The notes: generated by a model from the letters alone, not told the origin. 6,555 bases of DNA from Pontiella sp. (GCA_029939385.1 JAOZSZ010000085.1:1-6555), one strand, 5' to 3'. Shown: positions 1 through 6,419, counted from the first letter of the stretch. A program made the numbers and translations.

Positions 1-1
1 T

Positions 2-73
2 TTCGCAGTTGTTGCTCTCTATGCATTCTACTGCAAGAAAAACGAATCTCACATGGATACACAAGAAGCTTAA
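2..73 (+). CDS. C-terminal fragment of a probable membrane transporter (partial, start lies left of window)
   Basis: Reading from base 2 gives 23 codons ending in TAA at 71-73. The peptide begins [16 protein letters not shown] and ends MDTQEA. This is a hydrophobic aromatic-rich run followed by a basic patch and a short polar tail, which is how the last transmembrane helix and cytoplasmic tail of a permease look. The stop lies 19 bases before the fucU start, so the gene is probably the preceding member of the same operon. FucP-type (FHS family, major facilitator) sugar permeases often sit next to fucU and end in a similar helix, so an L-fucose/hexose symporter is the favoured guess. The fragment is too short to prove the family or even that it is translated. 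Confidence 0.5.
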   Translation, partial: FAVVALYAFYCKKNESHMDTQEA

Positions 74-80
74 CCCGAAT

Positions 81-86
81 AGGAGA
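81..86 (+). promoter_or_regulatory. Ribosome binding site of fucU
   Basis: AGGAGA sits six bases before the ATG at 93. It fixes the fucU start there, because the earlier in-frame ATGs (for example at 21) lie inside the upstream reading frame and would add residues that the family lacks. Confidence 0.85.
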
Positions 87-92
87 AGAACT

Positions 93-527
93 ATGCTTAA
101 AGGAATCGATCCAATTATAAGCCCCGAACTGCTGAAAATTCTGGCCGAAATGGGCCATGGCGATGAAATTATTCTTGCCGACGCTCACTTCCCCGGACAC
201 ACCTTCTGTCCAAAAAACGTGGTCCGAGGTGACGGCCTGCAGATCCCTGATCTGCTTGAGGGCATCATTCCGATCTTCGAACTCGACAGCTATGCCCCGC
301 CACTGGCCATGATGGCGGCGGTGGAAGGCGATGAGCTTGACCCACAAGTGGAGGCTGACTATATGGCTGCCATTAAAAAAGCGGCTCCAGAAGCCCCCGC
401 AGTTGAACGTATTGACCGTTTTGCATTCTACGATCGGGCCGAAAAAGCGTTTGCTTGTGTGATGACCGGAACGACCGCTAAATATGGCAATATTATCCTA
501 AAAAAAGGAGTTACCCCTTTAGGTTAA
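93..527 (+). CDS. fucU: FucU/RbsD-family sugar mutarotase (L-fucose mutarotase)
   Basis: The 144-residue protein belongs to the RbsD/FucU family, whose members catalyse interconversion of the alpha and beta anomers of free sugars in the cytoplasm (L-fucose for FucU, D-ribose for RbsD). From memory of E. coli FucU (140 aa), similarity runs end to end: MLK-ISP-ISPELLK at the N-terminus, AEMGHGDEI with His22, DAHFP with Asp30, the block [17 protein letters not shown] (63-80), RFAFY-RA-KAF (109-120), and the terminal [13 protein letters not shown] (129-142). The residues expected in the active site (His22, Asp30, Tyr131) are present, and the length fits the family. The start at 93 has a good ribosome binding site. 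It follows a probable transporter closely and precedes sugar kinase and dehydrogenase genes, which fits a role just after import. The true substrate may be L-fucose or a related galacto-configured sugar. No fucose isomerase or fuculose-phosphate aldolase is visible here. Confidence 0.93.
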   Translation: MLKGIDPIISPELLKILAEMGHGDEIILADAHFPGHTFCPKNVVRGDGLQIPDLLEGIIPIFELDSYAPPLAMMAAVEGDELDPQVEADYMAAIKKAAPEAPAVERIDRFAFYDRAEKAFACVMTGTTAKYGNIILKKGVTPLG

Positions 528-539
528 CTTCTATGACGA

Positions 540-584
540 ATGAAACGTGAGCCGTGATTTTTATTCATCACGCTCACGTTTCAT
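540..584 (+). terminator. Strong hairpin after fucU, possible attenuator/terminator or start-site structure
   Basis: An 18-base left arm (541-558) pairs with a 17-base right arm (567-583). One cytosine is bulged, the loop is eight bases (559-566), and one extra A-T pair at 540/584 closes the base. It fills most of the gap between fucU and the phosphatase gene. The bases after it (GCTTTCTATG) contain only a weak T run, so a classical intrinsic terminator is doubtful. An RNA-processing or stability element, a partial terminator, or a structure hiding the ATG at 583 are alternatives. Confidence 0.55.
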
Positions 585-591
585 GCTTTCT

Positions 592-1212
592 ATGAAAACA
601 ATTTATTTCATCCGACACGCGCAGAGCGAAGCAAACCGTCTGGACATCCTTGCGTCCCGACGAAGCTATCCCCTATCCGCAAAAGGAATGGAGGACGCAG
701 CGGCTATCGCCGCCGAATTAAAAAAATTAATTTCGTTAGATCGCATCATTTGTTCACCGCTCATTCGTGCGCAACAAACCGCGAAGCCGATTGCGGAGGC
801 CTTCGGTTTGGAGATCGAGACCGATGAACGATTAACCGAGCAGGAACTTGGCATTTATGCCGGCATGACCTATACCGAGCTCGATGAACGTCAAGATTAT
901 GCGCATGACCGTTCCAAGCGTTGGAAGTGGAAAGCCGAAGGCGGCGGCGAATCGTATGAAATGATCGCCCAGCGCCTGGACCCGTTTTTCCAATCATTAG
1001 AAAAGTTGGAAGGCACAAATATCCTATTCGTGACCCATGCCGTCACGATGCGTCTGATTAAAGCAACTCTCGAACAGACCCTTCCGGAGTACCCATCCGA
1101 GATCGCGAAGAACGGTGAGATTTGGAAGGTAAAATTCACAAAATACGGCGATACATATCTCGTCGAATCAATTTTTATGGGAGATCATGAAAAATCCATT
1201 TCCCGCGCATAA
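592..1212 (+). CDS. Histidine phosphatase family protein (phosphoglycerate mutase-like)
   Basis: The 206-residue protein is a branch-1 histidine phosphatase (PGAM-like fold), a family that removes phosphate through a phosphohistidine intermediate. The N-terminal motif FIRHAQSEAN carries Arg8 and the nucleophile His9. SPLIRAQQTA carries Arg59. ERLTEQELGIYAG holds the acidic proton donor (Glu83 or Glu85). GGGESYEMIAQR (117-128) and the second histidine in FVTHAVTMRLI (His149) complete the pocket, so it looks active. I chose the ATG at 592 because MKTIYFIRHAQSE is the normal family N-terminus. ATG 583 and GTG 547 are also in frame, but 547 lies inside the hairpin left arm. No candidate start has a convincing Shine-Dalgarno sequence. 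The substrate cannot be read from the sequence; in this operon a sugar or polyol phosphate is a reasonable guess, for example relief of sugar-phosphate build-up. Confidence 0.87.
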   Translation: MKTIYFIRHAQSEANRLDILASRRSYPLSAKGMEDAAAIAAELKKLISLDRIICSPLIRAQQTAKPIAEAFGLEIETDERLTEQELGIYAGMTYTELDERQDYAHDRSKRWKWKAEGGGESYEMIAQRLDPFFQSLEKLEGTNILFVTHAVTMRLIKATLEQTLPEYPSEIAKNGEIWKVKFTKYGDTYLVESIFMGDHEKSISRA

Positions 1213-1233
1213 AGAGATCGTACGCAATACCAA

Positions 1234-1240
1234 CCGGAGA
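1234..1240 (+). promoter_or_regulatory. Ribosome binding site of the GTG-started kinase
   Basis: CCGGAGA lies seven bases before the GTG at 1248 and supports that non-ATG start. The same 11 bases (AACCGGAGATT) occur before the next gene at 2748-2758. Confidence 0.75.
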
Positions 1241-1247
1241 TTTAACT

Positions 1248-2768
1248 GTGGCTGAATATATTTTAAGTGTGGATTTGGGAACAACGAGCTGCAAAACCGT
1301 GTTATTCGATACCGATTTTAATGTGATAGCAACCGCTAAGAAAGCATACGGAACAGAATATCCGCATACGGGCTGGGCGGAACAACCCGCCTACCAATGG
1401 TGGAGCGCCCTAAAGGAAAATACTCAGTCCGTCATCGAGAAAAGTTCCATCGATCCTTCCAAGATTATTGCTGTAGGCATCGACGCCTTTTCAACCACCG
1501 TACTTCCCGTTGATAAAGAAGGAGATCCATTACGCCCTGGACTTATCTGGATGGATCGTCGCGCAAGCAAACAGGCTGACTGGATCACTAAAAACCTAAA
1601 AGATGAAACGTGGGCGATTAACGGAAACATTAGTGACGCCGGAAATATTGCGCCGAAAATTATGTGGATCAAGGAGAACGAACCCAAGATCTATGAAAAG
1701 ACACACCAATTCCTGCATGCAAATGGATACCTCGTCTATAAACTGACCGGCGAATATTCAATGGATATTTCCGAAGCAGGACTCTCCCAAATGTGCGACA
1801 CCAAAACGGGACAATATTCCGATGTGTTGCTCAACGGCTGTGGTATCGACCGAACGAAGCTTCCAAAGATTTTTAACTGCACCGATATTGTTGGAAAAAT
1901 AACCGCCGAAGCCGCTAAAAAAACAGGCTTAATTGAAGGCACCCCCGTTATTGCCGGCTCAATGGATAATGTGGCCGCCGGACTCGGCGCAGGCGTCTCT
2001 AAGGGAGGAGAGGTCTTTATCTCCGGCGGAACCGTCACCACCAATAACGTCTGTTTGTCAGAACCAAAATACAATAAGAACCTACATGTCTATCCTCATA
2101 TTGTGCCGGGCACATGGATCACCTCCGGCGGCGTCGACTTCGGTGGTGCAGGATTGAAATGGTTTAAAGAATTACTAGAAGTTGAAAGCTTTGCGGAGAT
2201 CGATGCGCTTGGCGACACCTCTGAATGCGCAAAAAGCTCCATTATTTTCCTTCCCTATATGGTCGGACAACGCTGCCCGGTTTGGAATGATAACACTTCG
2301 GGTGTTCTTATTGGCCTCAAGCCAACAACCACACGACAAGATTTGGTTCGCGCCTTCATGGAGGGAACCACCTACGGATCACGCCATGTATTGAGTATTG
2401 TAGAGGCGGAGGGAGTCAAAATTGATACCATCAAAATCACGGGAGGGAGTGCCAACTCCTCAAAGTGGGTACAGATCTTTTCAGATGTAATCGGGAAACC
2501 GATCGATATTCCTGGGGCCGTTGATCTGCCGCCACTTGGAATTGCCATTGCCGCCGCTTACGGAGTCGGAGCCATTAAAAGTTTTGAAGAGGGCATTGAA
2601 AAGATTGCCGTACGCGATAGCTTTATACCCAACGCAGAAGACCATAAATATTACAGTGAAATGTACATAGTATTCCGCAATTTGTATGAAAACATTAAAG
2701 GCGAATACGATAAACTCGCCGAAATTCACACCCAATTTGGGAAAAATAACCGGAGATTAGATTCATGA
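1248..2768 (+). CDS. FGGY-family carbohydrate kinase, XylB-like, substrate uncertain
   Basis: The 506-residue protein is an ATP-dependent sugar or polyol kinase of the FGGY family, near full length for the xylulokinase-like group (about 480 to 510 aa). The N-terminal FGGY domain opens with VDLGTTSCKT (8-17), the phosphate-binding loop. WAEQP--WW (43-52), LIWMDRRA (99-106) and NGYLVYKLTGEY (159-170) follow the XylB pattern. Asp240 in AGSMDNVAAG is the expected catalytic base. The C-terminal domain has ISGGTVTTNN (258-267) and the ATP-site stretch ITGGSANSSKW (397-407). In E. coli XylB the substrate loop reads GIAGQMHG; here the matching place reads GIDAFSTT (77-84), so D-xylulose is an unlikely substrate. 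It also does not resemble E. coli FucK. Its stop overlaps the dehydrogenase start by four bases, implying translational coupling and a shared pathway. Candidates are galactitol, D-tagatose, L-fuculose or another polyol/ketose. Confidence 0.92.
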   Translation: MAEYILSVDLGTTSCKTVLFDTDFNVIATAKKAYGTEYPHTGWAEQPAYQWWSALKENTQSVIEKSSIDPSKIIAVGIDAFSTTVLPVDKEGDPLRPGLIWMDRRASKQADWITKNLKDETWAINGNISDAGNIAPKIMWIKENEPKIYEKTHQFLHANGYLVYKLTGEYSMDISEAGLSQMCDTKTGQYSDVLLNGCGIDRTKLPKIFNCTDIVGKITAEAAKKTGLIEGTPVIAGSMDNVAAGLGAGVSKGGEVFISGGTVTTNNVCLSEPKYNKNLHVYPHIVPGTWITSGGVDFGGAGLKWFKELLEVESFAEIDALGDTSECAKSSIIFLPYMVGQRCPVWNDNTSGVLIGLKPTTTRQDLVRAFMEGTTYGSRHVLSIVEAEGVKIDTIKITGGSANSSKWVQIFSDVIGKPIDIPGAVDLPPLGIAIAAAYGVGAIKSFEEGIEKIAVRDSFIPNAEDHKYYSEMYIVFRNLYENIKGEYDKLAEIHTQFGKNNRRLDS

Positions 2769-3799
2769 AAGCTGCGCTACGCAAAGGACTTAAAAAAGTT
2801 GAAGTAATTGAGATGGAAAAACCCTCTCCCACAGCCGATGAGGTACTCATCGCAGTTAAATCATGTGGAATCTGCGGATCAGATATCGTACGAATCCAAG
2901 AGGAAAATCCCCGCTGGGACGAAATCGTTCTGGGTCATGAGTTTGCCGGAGAGATTGTTGAGGTAGGCGAAAATGTGAAGGGATGGAAGGTGGGCGACCG
3001 CGCTTCCGCCGCACCTCTAATGCCGTGCATGAAGTGCGACAAATGTGCAAAAGGAAACTATTCGCTCTGCAAAGGCTACAGCTTTATTGGCTCTCGAGTT
3101 CAGGGTGCATTCGGAGAATTCCTACGCGTCCCCGCCTCCAACCTTGTAGCCATCGGCAATCTGAGCTACGACCAAGCCGCATTCATCGAACCCATCACGG
3201 TTTGCCTGCATCCCATTTTACGCCTCGAAAATCTGCTTGGAAAAGATGTGGTCGTAACCGGTGCGGGGACCATTGGTCTACTCGCCATTCAAATCTTTAA
3301 AGCCATGGGCTGTCGCAACATTGTGGCATCCGATATCGCAGATGGAAAACTGGAACTAGCAAAGAAAATGGGAGCCAATATTGTTTGCAACCCCATCACC
3401 GAATCCCTCGAAGAGGTCTGCGAACGTGAACTCGAAGATGGTGCACATGTGGTCTTCGAATCCTCAGGAGCAGGCCCTGCAAAAATCTCGGCTATGGCCG
3501 TTGCTGGCGGACGCGGCTCTGTTCTGCTGGTTGGAACATCCCACGCTCCTCTTACCTTCACGGGCCCACAATTTGAGGCCATCACCCGCAAAGAGCTCAA
3601 TGTGGTTGGATCGTGGATGAACTATTCTGCACCCTTCCCCGGCGCTGAATGGACCACGGCGGCATGGATGATGGAAGCGGGGCTCGTTAAAGTTAATGAG
3701 CTTCAGACCCATACATTCCCTATCGAACAAATTCAAGACGCCTACGATGTCATCTATGACAACAAAGAGCTTTGGGCCAAAGTCATCATTAATTTTTAA
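2765..3799 (+). CDS. Zinc-dependent medium-chain dehydrogenase, galactitol-1-phosphate 5-dehydrogenase-like
   Basis: The 344-residue protein is an NAD(P)-dependent medium-chain alcohol/polyol dehydrogenase. The GroES-like N-terminal half carries catalytic zinc ligands Cys37 (GICGSD), His58-Glu59 (GHEF) and Glu142 (FIEPITV). The structural zinc cysteines are at 88, 91, 94 and 102. The Rossmann fold begins at TGAGTIGLLAIQ (165-176), with Asp190 at the end of beta-2 favouring NAD+. By recall, several stretches match E. coli GatD closely: FIGSR--G-F-E (107-118), AFIEPITV-LH, GAGTIGLLAIQ, RKEL-V-GSWMNYS-P-PG-EW (275-296). GatD oxidises galactitol 1-phosphate to D-tagatose 6-phosphate. A free-polyol dehydrogenase, such as the Agrobacterium PF00107 D-altritol enzyme, is the main alternative. 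The ribosome binding site CGGAGA (2751-2756) lies in the end of the kinase gene, and the GatZ-family gene follows after 14 bases. Confidence 0.9.
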   Translation: MKAALRKGLKKVEVIEMEKPSPTADEVLIAVKSCGICGSDIVRIQEENPRWDEIVLGHEFAGEIVEVGENVKGWKVGDRASAAPLMPCMKCDKCAKGNYSLCKGYSFIGSRVQGAFGEFLRVPASNLVAIGNLSYDQAAFIEPITVCLHPILRLENLLGKDVVVTGAGTIGLLAIQIFKAMGCRNIVASDIADGKLELAKKMGANIVCNPITESLEEVCERELEDGAHVVFESSGAGPAKISAMAVAGGRGSVLLVGTSHAPLTFTGPQFEAITRKELNVVGSWMNYSAPFPGAEWTTAAWMMEAGLVKVNELQTHTFPIEQIQDAYDVIYDNKELWAKVIINF

Positions 3800-3813
3800 T
3801 CAGGAGAAACCCT

Positions 3814-5127
3814 ATGAACGCCGTTGATCAATATGTACAAATTTTAGCCGATAACCGTGCAGGAAAAGGAACAGGAATCTATTCCATCTGTTCGGCTCAA
3901 TCCACCGTACTTGAAGCCGCTATGCTTCAGGCCAAAAAAGATGAATCCATCCTGCTGATTGAATCCACCTCTAATCAGGTCGATCAGTTTGGGGGATACA
4001 CGGGCATGAAACCCGCCGACTTTGTTGCCTATGTCAACGGCATTGCCGATAAAGTGGGTTACAGCAAAGAGAATATTCTTTTAGGCGGTGATCACCTCGG
4101 TCCCAATGCATGGCAAAATGAAAAGGCCGAACCCGCAATGACCAAGGCACTAGAACTCATCCGCGAATATGTGAAAGCCGGATACCAAAAAATACATCTA
4201 GATGCTTCCATGTTTTGTGCGGACGATCCGGGAGATCGGCACCAGCCACTCGCCGATGAAATCGTTGCTTCGCGCGCGGCCGCTATGGCTAAAATGGCAG
4301 AAGAAACTCACTCCGAATTTTGCGCAGGACAACCCAAACCCGTTTATGTTATCGGCACAGAAGTTCCAATTCCCGGCGGAGCACAGGAAGAAGAGGACAC
4401 CGTGGTTCCGACCACTCCAGCTGATGCAGTTAAAACTATTGAAGTCACAAAAACGGCTTTCGAAGCAGTAGGACTTTCCGATGCATGGAACCGCGTCTAT
4501 GGGGTCGTCGTTCAACCTGGAGTTGAATTTGGTGATGACCAGGTTTTCCATTACAACCGTGAAGCCGCAAAAGGACTCAGTGAAGGAATCATGAAAGAGG
4601 ATCGTTTCATTTATGAGGCGCACTCAACCGACTATCAATCAGAGACTGGATTAACCCAACTTGTTGAAGATCATTTTTGTATCCTCAAAGTTGGCCCATG
4701 GGTAACCTTTGCTTATCGCGAAGCACTCTTTGCTCTGGCAATGATTGAAGAGGAAATGCTCGCGCCCCAAGGGATTGAAACCTCCAAGCTACGCGAAACC
4801 ATCGAGGCCGTGATGCTCGAAGAGCCCAAGTATTGGCAGAAATATTATCCCGGCGACGATATTGAACAAGCCTACAAGCGCAAATATAGTTTCTCGGATC
4901 GGTCTCGCTATTATTGGCCAAACCCCAAGATATCTGCTGCAAAGGATAAGTTGGTCGCCCATCTTAAGGCGAATCCCATTTCTTTAGCACTCCTGAGTCA
5001 ATACATGCCCAATCAGTATAATGCTGTTAGCGAAGGTTCGATCAATAATGATGTCGAGGAGATCATTATTAACCGCACGCAAGATGTCATCGGCATCTAT
5101 GCTCGGGCCTGCGGGATGTCAAAATAA
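3814..5127 (+). CDS. GatZ/KbaZ-family protein (PF08013): tagatose-bisphosphate aldolase subunit or tagatose-6-phosphate 4-epimerase
   Basis: The 437-residue protein aligns by recall with E. coli KbaZ/GatZ (420 to 426 aa) over its whole length. Key blocks are GIYSICSA (21-28), IESTSNQVDQFGGYTGM (49-65), LGGDHLGPNAWQN (90-102), KIHLDASM (126-133), GTEVPIPGGA (181-190), VVQPGVEFGDDQV (232-244), YEAHSTDYQ, ILKVGP--TFA-REALF, and the C-terminal YYWP and SQYMPNQY. The fold is a TIM barrel; the His and Asp residues in these blocks are the likely metal and substrate contacts. In enterics GatZ stabilises the catalytic GatY aldolase. In Agrobacterium a PF08013 member instead converts D-tagatose 6-phosphate to D-fructose 6-phosphate by C4 epimerisation. 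No GatY/KbaY gene lies beside it here, so the epimerase role is favoured. AGGAGA at 3802-3807 precedes the start by six bases. A region at 188-202 rich in glutamate and threonine is slightly longer than I recall in E. coli KbaZ. Confidence 0.93.
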   Translation: MNAVDQYVQILADNRAGKGTGIYSICSAQSTVLEAAMLQAKKDESILLIESTSNQVDQFGGYTGMKPADFVAYVNGIADKVGYSKENILLGGDHLGPNAWQNEKAEPAMTKALELIREYVKAGYQKIHLDASMFCADDPGDRHQPLADEIVASRAAAMAKMAEETHSEFCAGQPKPVYVIGTEVPIPGGAQEEEDTVVPTTPADAVKTIEVTKTAFEAVGLSDAWNRVYGVVVQPGVEFGDDQVFHYNREAAKGLSEGIMKEDRFIYEAHSTDYQSETGLTQLVEDHFCILKVGPWVTFAYREALFALAMIEEEMLAPQGIETSKLRETIEAVMLEEPKYWQKYYPGDDIEQAYKRKYSFSDRSRYYWPNPKISAAKDKLVAHLKANPISLALLSQYMPNQYNAVSEGSINNDVEEIIINRTQDVIGIYARACGMSK

Positions 5128-5142
5128 GGATCTTTTAGTATT

Positions 5143-5172
5143 CCCAATGCCTCGAAACAGAGAGGCATTGGG
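5143..5172 (+). repeat. Intercistronic inverted repeat (11-bp perfect stem)
   Basis: CCCAATGCCTC (5143-5153) pairs perfectly with GAGGCATTGGG (5162-5172) across an eight-base loop. It lies between the GatZ-family gene and the AEC carrier, starting 15 bases after the stop and ending five bases before the carrier's ribosome binding site. No T run follows it on the plus strand, so it is not a standard terminator. It may protect the 3' end of the upstream message or lower expression of the carrier. Confidence 0.7.
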
Positions 5173-5188
5173 GGCATAGGAGAAGCCC

Positions 5189-6184
5189 ATGGAACTATTC
5201 CGCATATTGGAAGTACTTGAAATCTGCCTTCCCGTTTTTGCGATATTAGGACTGGGGAAATTGCTGGCCCAGCGCGGACACCTCGGTGAGAATCAATGTA
5301 GCTTTATTAACTGGTTAGTTTATCACTTCTCCCTTCCTGCATTAATTTTTAATGCCGTGGCTCGACAACCCTTTTCTGGATTTTGGGATCCTGCAATTAT
5401 TCTCATTCCATTACTGGCCGTGGGAAGCATTACTGCTCTTACGATGCTAATCGCAAAAGCGAAGGGCTATAAGGGAGGTCTTGCCGCTGCATTTGTTTTT
5501 GGAACCTTTTGGGCGAATGCAACCTATATTGGAATTCCTCTTTGCATGAATGCCTTTGGTGATTCCGGCGAAGAAAAAGCGGCGCTCTACAATGCCTTTG
5601 TTCTTCCCTTCTTTATTATTATTGGCTATCTGCTCATTGGCTTTTATGGAGCAGGCCATGGAGATATTAAAATTGGAGCCCGCCTTCGGAAGGCCTTCAT
5701 TAATCCCATCTTATTATCTGCCGTAGCCGGAGTCATCATTGCCCTAATCGCCGATCCATTTCGAACCCCCACAGGCGAACTACAACTTCCCCTTCCTATT
5801 ATTTCAACGGCCATGCTGACCGGTTCATTCTTAAAATTAATAGGATCGATGGGATTGCCCTTAGCCCTATTATCCATTGGGGCTTCACTTAAATGGGAAC
5901 AATCGCGCACTCATCTTGGAATGCTATCCTGGTCGATGGGCTGTAAATTAATTTTACTGCCCCTGCTCACCTTGCTTTTGATTCAATGGCTAGTCCCTTC
6001 AGCAAACCCTGTTTCGAAGGGGGTTGCGGTGATTCTTGCCGGAACACCCAATGCCGTGGCTTGCTACGTTATCAGCTGCCAATTAGGGATAGAAAAGTCA
6101 TTTGTTGGGACGATACTTGTGGTTAGCACCGGACTCTCCCTCTTTACAATTCCGATCTGGACCTACATCGCTAAAGGATTTTAG
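5189..6184 (+). CDS. AEC-family transporter (auxin efflux carrier-like permease)
   Basis: This 331-residue hydrophobic inner-membrane protein belongs to the auxin efflux carrier (AEC, Mem_trans) family, with about ten helices in two inverted halves of five. Hydrophobic segments lie near 11-27, 38-58, 68-89, 98-120, 132-152, 171-188, 205-232, 247-269, 277-299 and 305-329. Family hallmarks are the first-half crossover motif FWANATYIGIPL (107-118), with its conserved N-x-x-x-G-x-P pattern, LALLSIGASL (225-234), and the second-half crossover GTPNAVACYVISCQLG (285-300). Bacterial AEC proteins are known or proposed to carry organic acids such as malate and malonate, and the substrates of most are unknown. 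The ribosome binding site AGGAGA (5178-5183) is five bases before the ATG. It is the last gene of the cluster, 61 bases after the GatZ-family stop with a hairpin between, so it may be expressed at a different level. It could import the pathway substrate or export an end product. Confidence 0.88.
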   Translation: MELFRILEVLEICLPVFAILGLGKLLAQRGHLGENQCSFINWLVYHFSLPALIFNAVARQPFSGFWDPAIILIPLLAVGSITALTMLIAKAKGYKGGLAAAFVFGTFWANATYIGIPLCMNAFGDSGEEKAALYNAFVLPFFIIIGYLLIGFYGAGHGDIKIGARLRKAFINPILLSAVAGVIIALIADPFRTPTGELQLPLPIISTAMLTGSFLKLIGSMGLPLALLSIGASLKWEQSRTHLGMLSWSMGCKLILLPLLTLLLIQWLVPSANPVSKGVAVILAGTPNAVACYVISCQLGIEKSFVGTILVVSTGLSLFTIPIWTYIAKGF

Positions 6185-6419
6185 CAAAATAAAATGAAGT
6201 CCTGGAAATCTTCAAAAACGTATTGTTTCTAATTTATTCCAACCCTCTTTATTTTTAATAATAGCCGGACGGTATAGCCCTTAATGGAGTTCAGATCAAC
6301 GAAAGGCTTGTCTGAATCTAGACCAAGAAACGAAGCCTATTGCTTTCTAAAACAAGTTTTCGTCTACAAAAGAAATCGCTATTGAACGGAAAGGCTTGCA
6401 CCGAGCCCCCCCTAAAAAT
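6185..6419. other. Intergenic stretch without a recognisable gene
   Basis: About 235 bases, AT-rich at the left, between the AEC carrier and the terminator hairpin. I see no credible reading frame, tRNA or clear promoter. The ten-base word GAAAGGCTTG occurs twice (6301-6310 and 6389-6398), both times just after an AACG. A weak seven-pair hairpin is possible at 6289-6317. A run of seven C occurs at 6406-6412. Confidence 0.6.

Noticed and set aside
9..92. Extended N-terminus of fucU beginning at base 9
   Set aside because: The added residues are not part of the FucU family, there is no ribosome binding site for them, and the stretch codes in another frame for the transporter tail. The ATG at 93 has a clear AGGAGA.
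547..591. GTG 547 or ATG 583 as the phosphatase start
   Set aside because: GTG 547 lies within the hairpin left arm and adds residues foreign to the family; ATG 583 adds only MLS and has no better ribosome site. ATG 592 gives the usual family N-terminus, though 583 cannot be excluded.
1248..2768. Calling the kinase fucK because fucU is nearby
   Set aside because: The sequence follows the XylB pattern and not E. coli FucK, so neighbourhood alone does not justify the name.
3381..3736. Overlapping open frames on both strands within the dehydrogenase gene
   Set aside because: The MDR gene accounts for this stretch with all zinc and Rossmann motifs; the others are out-of-frame shadows.
4198..4623. 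141-codon minus-strand reading frame inside the GatZ-family gene
   Set aside because: It is antisense to a full-length, strongly conserved gene, its product resembles no family I know, and it has no ribosome site or spacing of its own.
6289..6317. Weak seven-pair hairpin and possible tRNA-like segment
   Set aside because: The stem has one G-T pair and a 15-base loop, and no tRNA arms or acceptor stem can be drawn around it.
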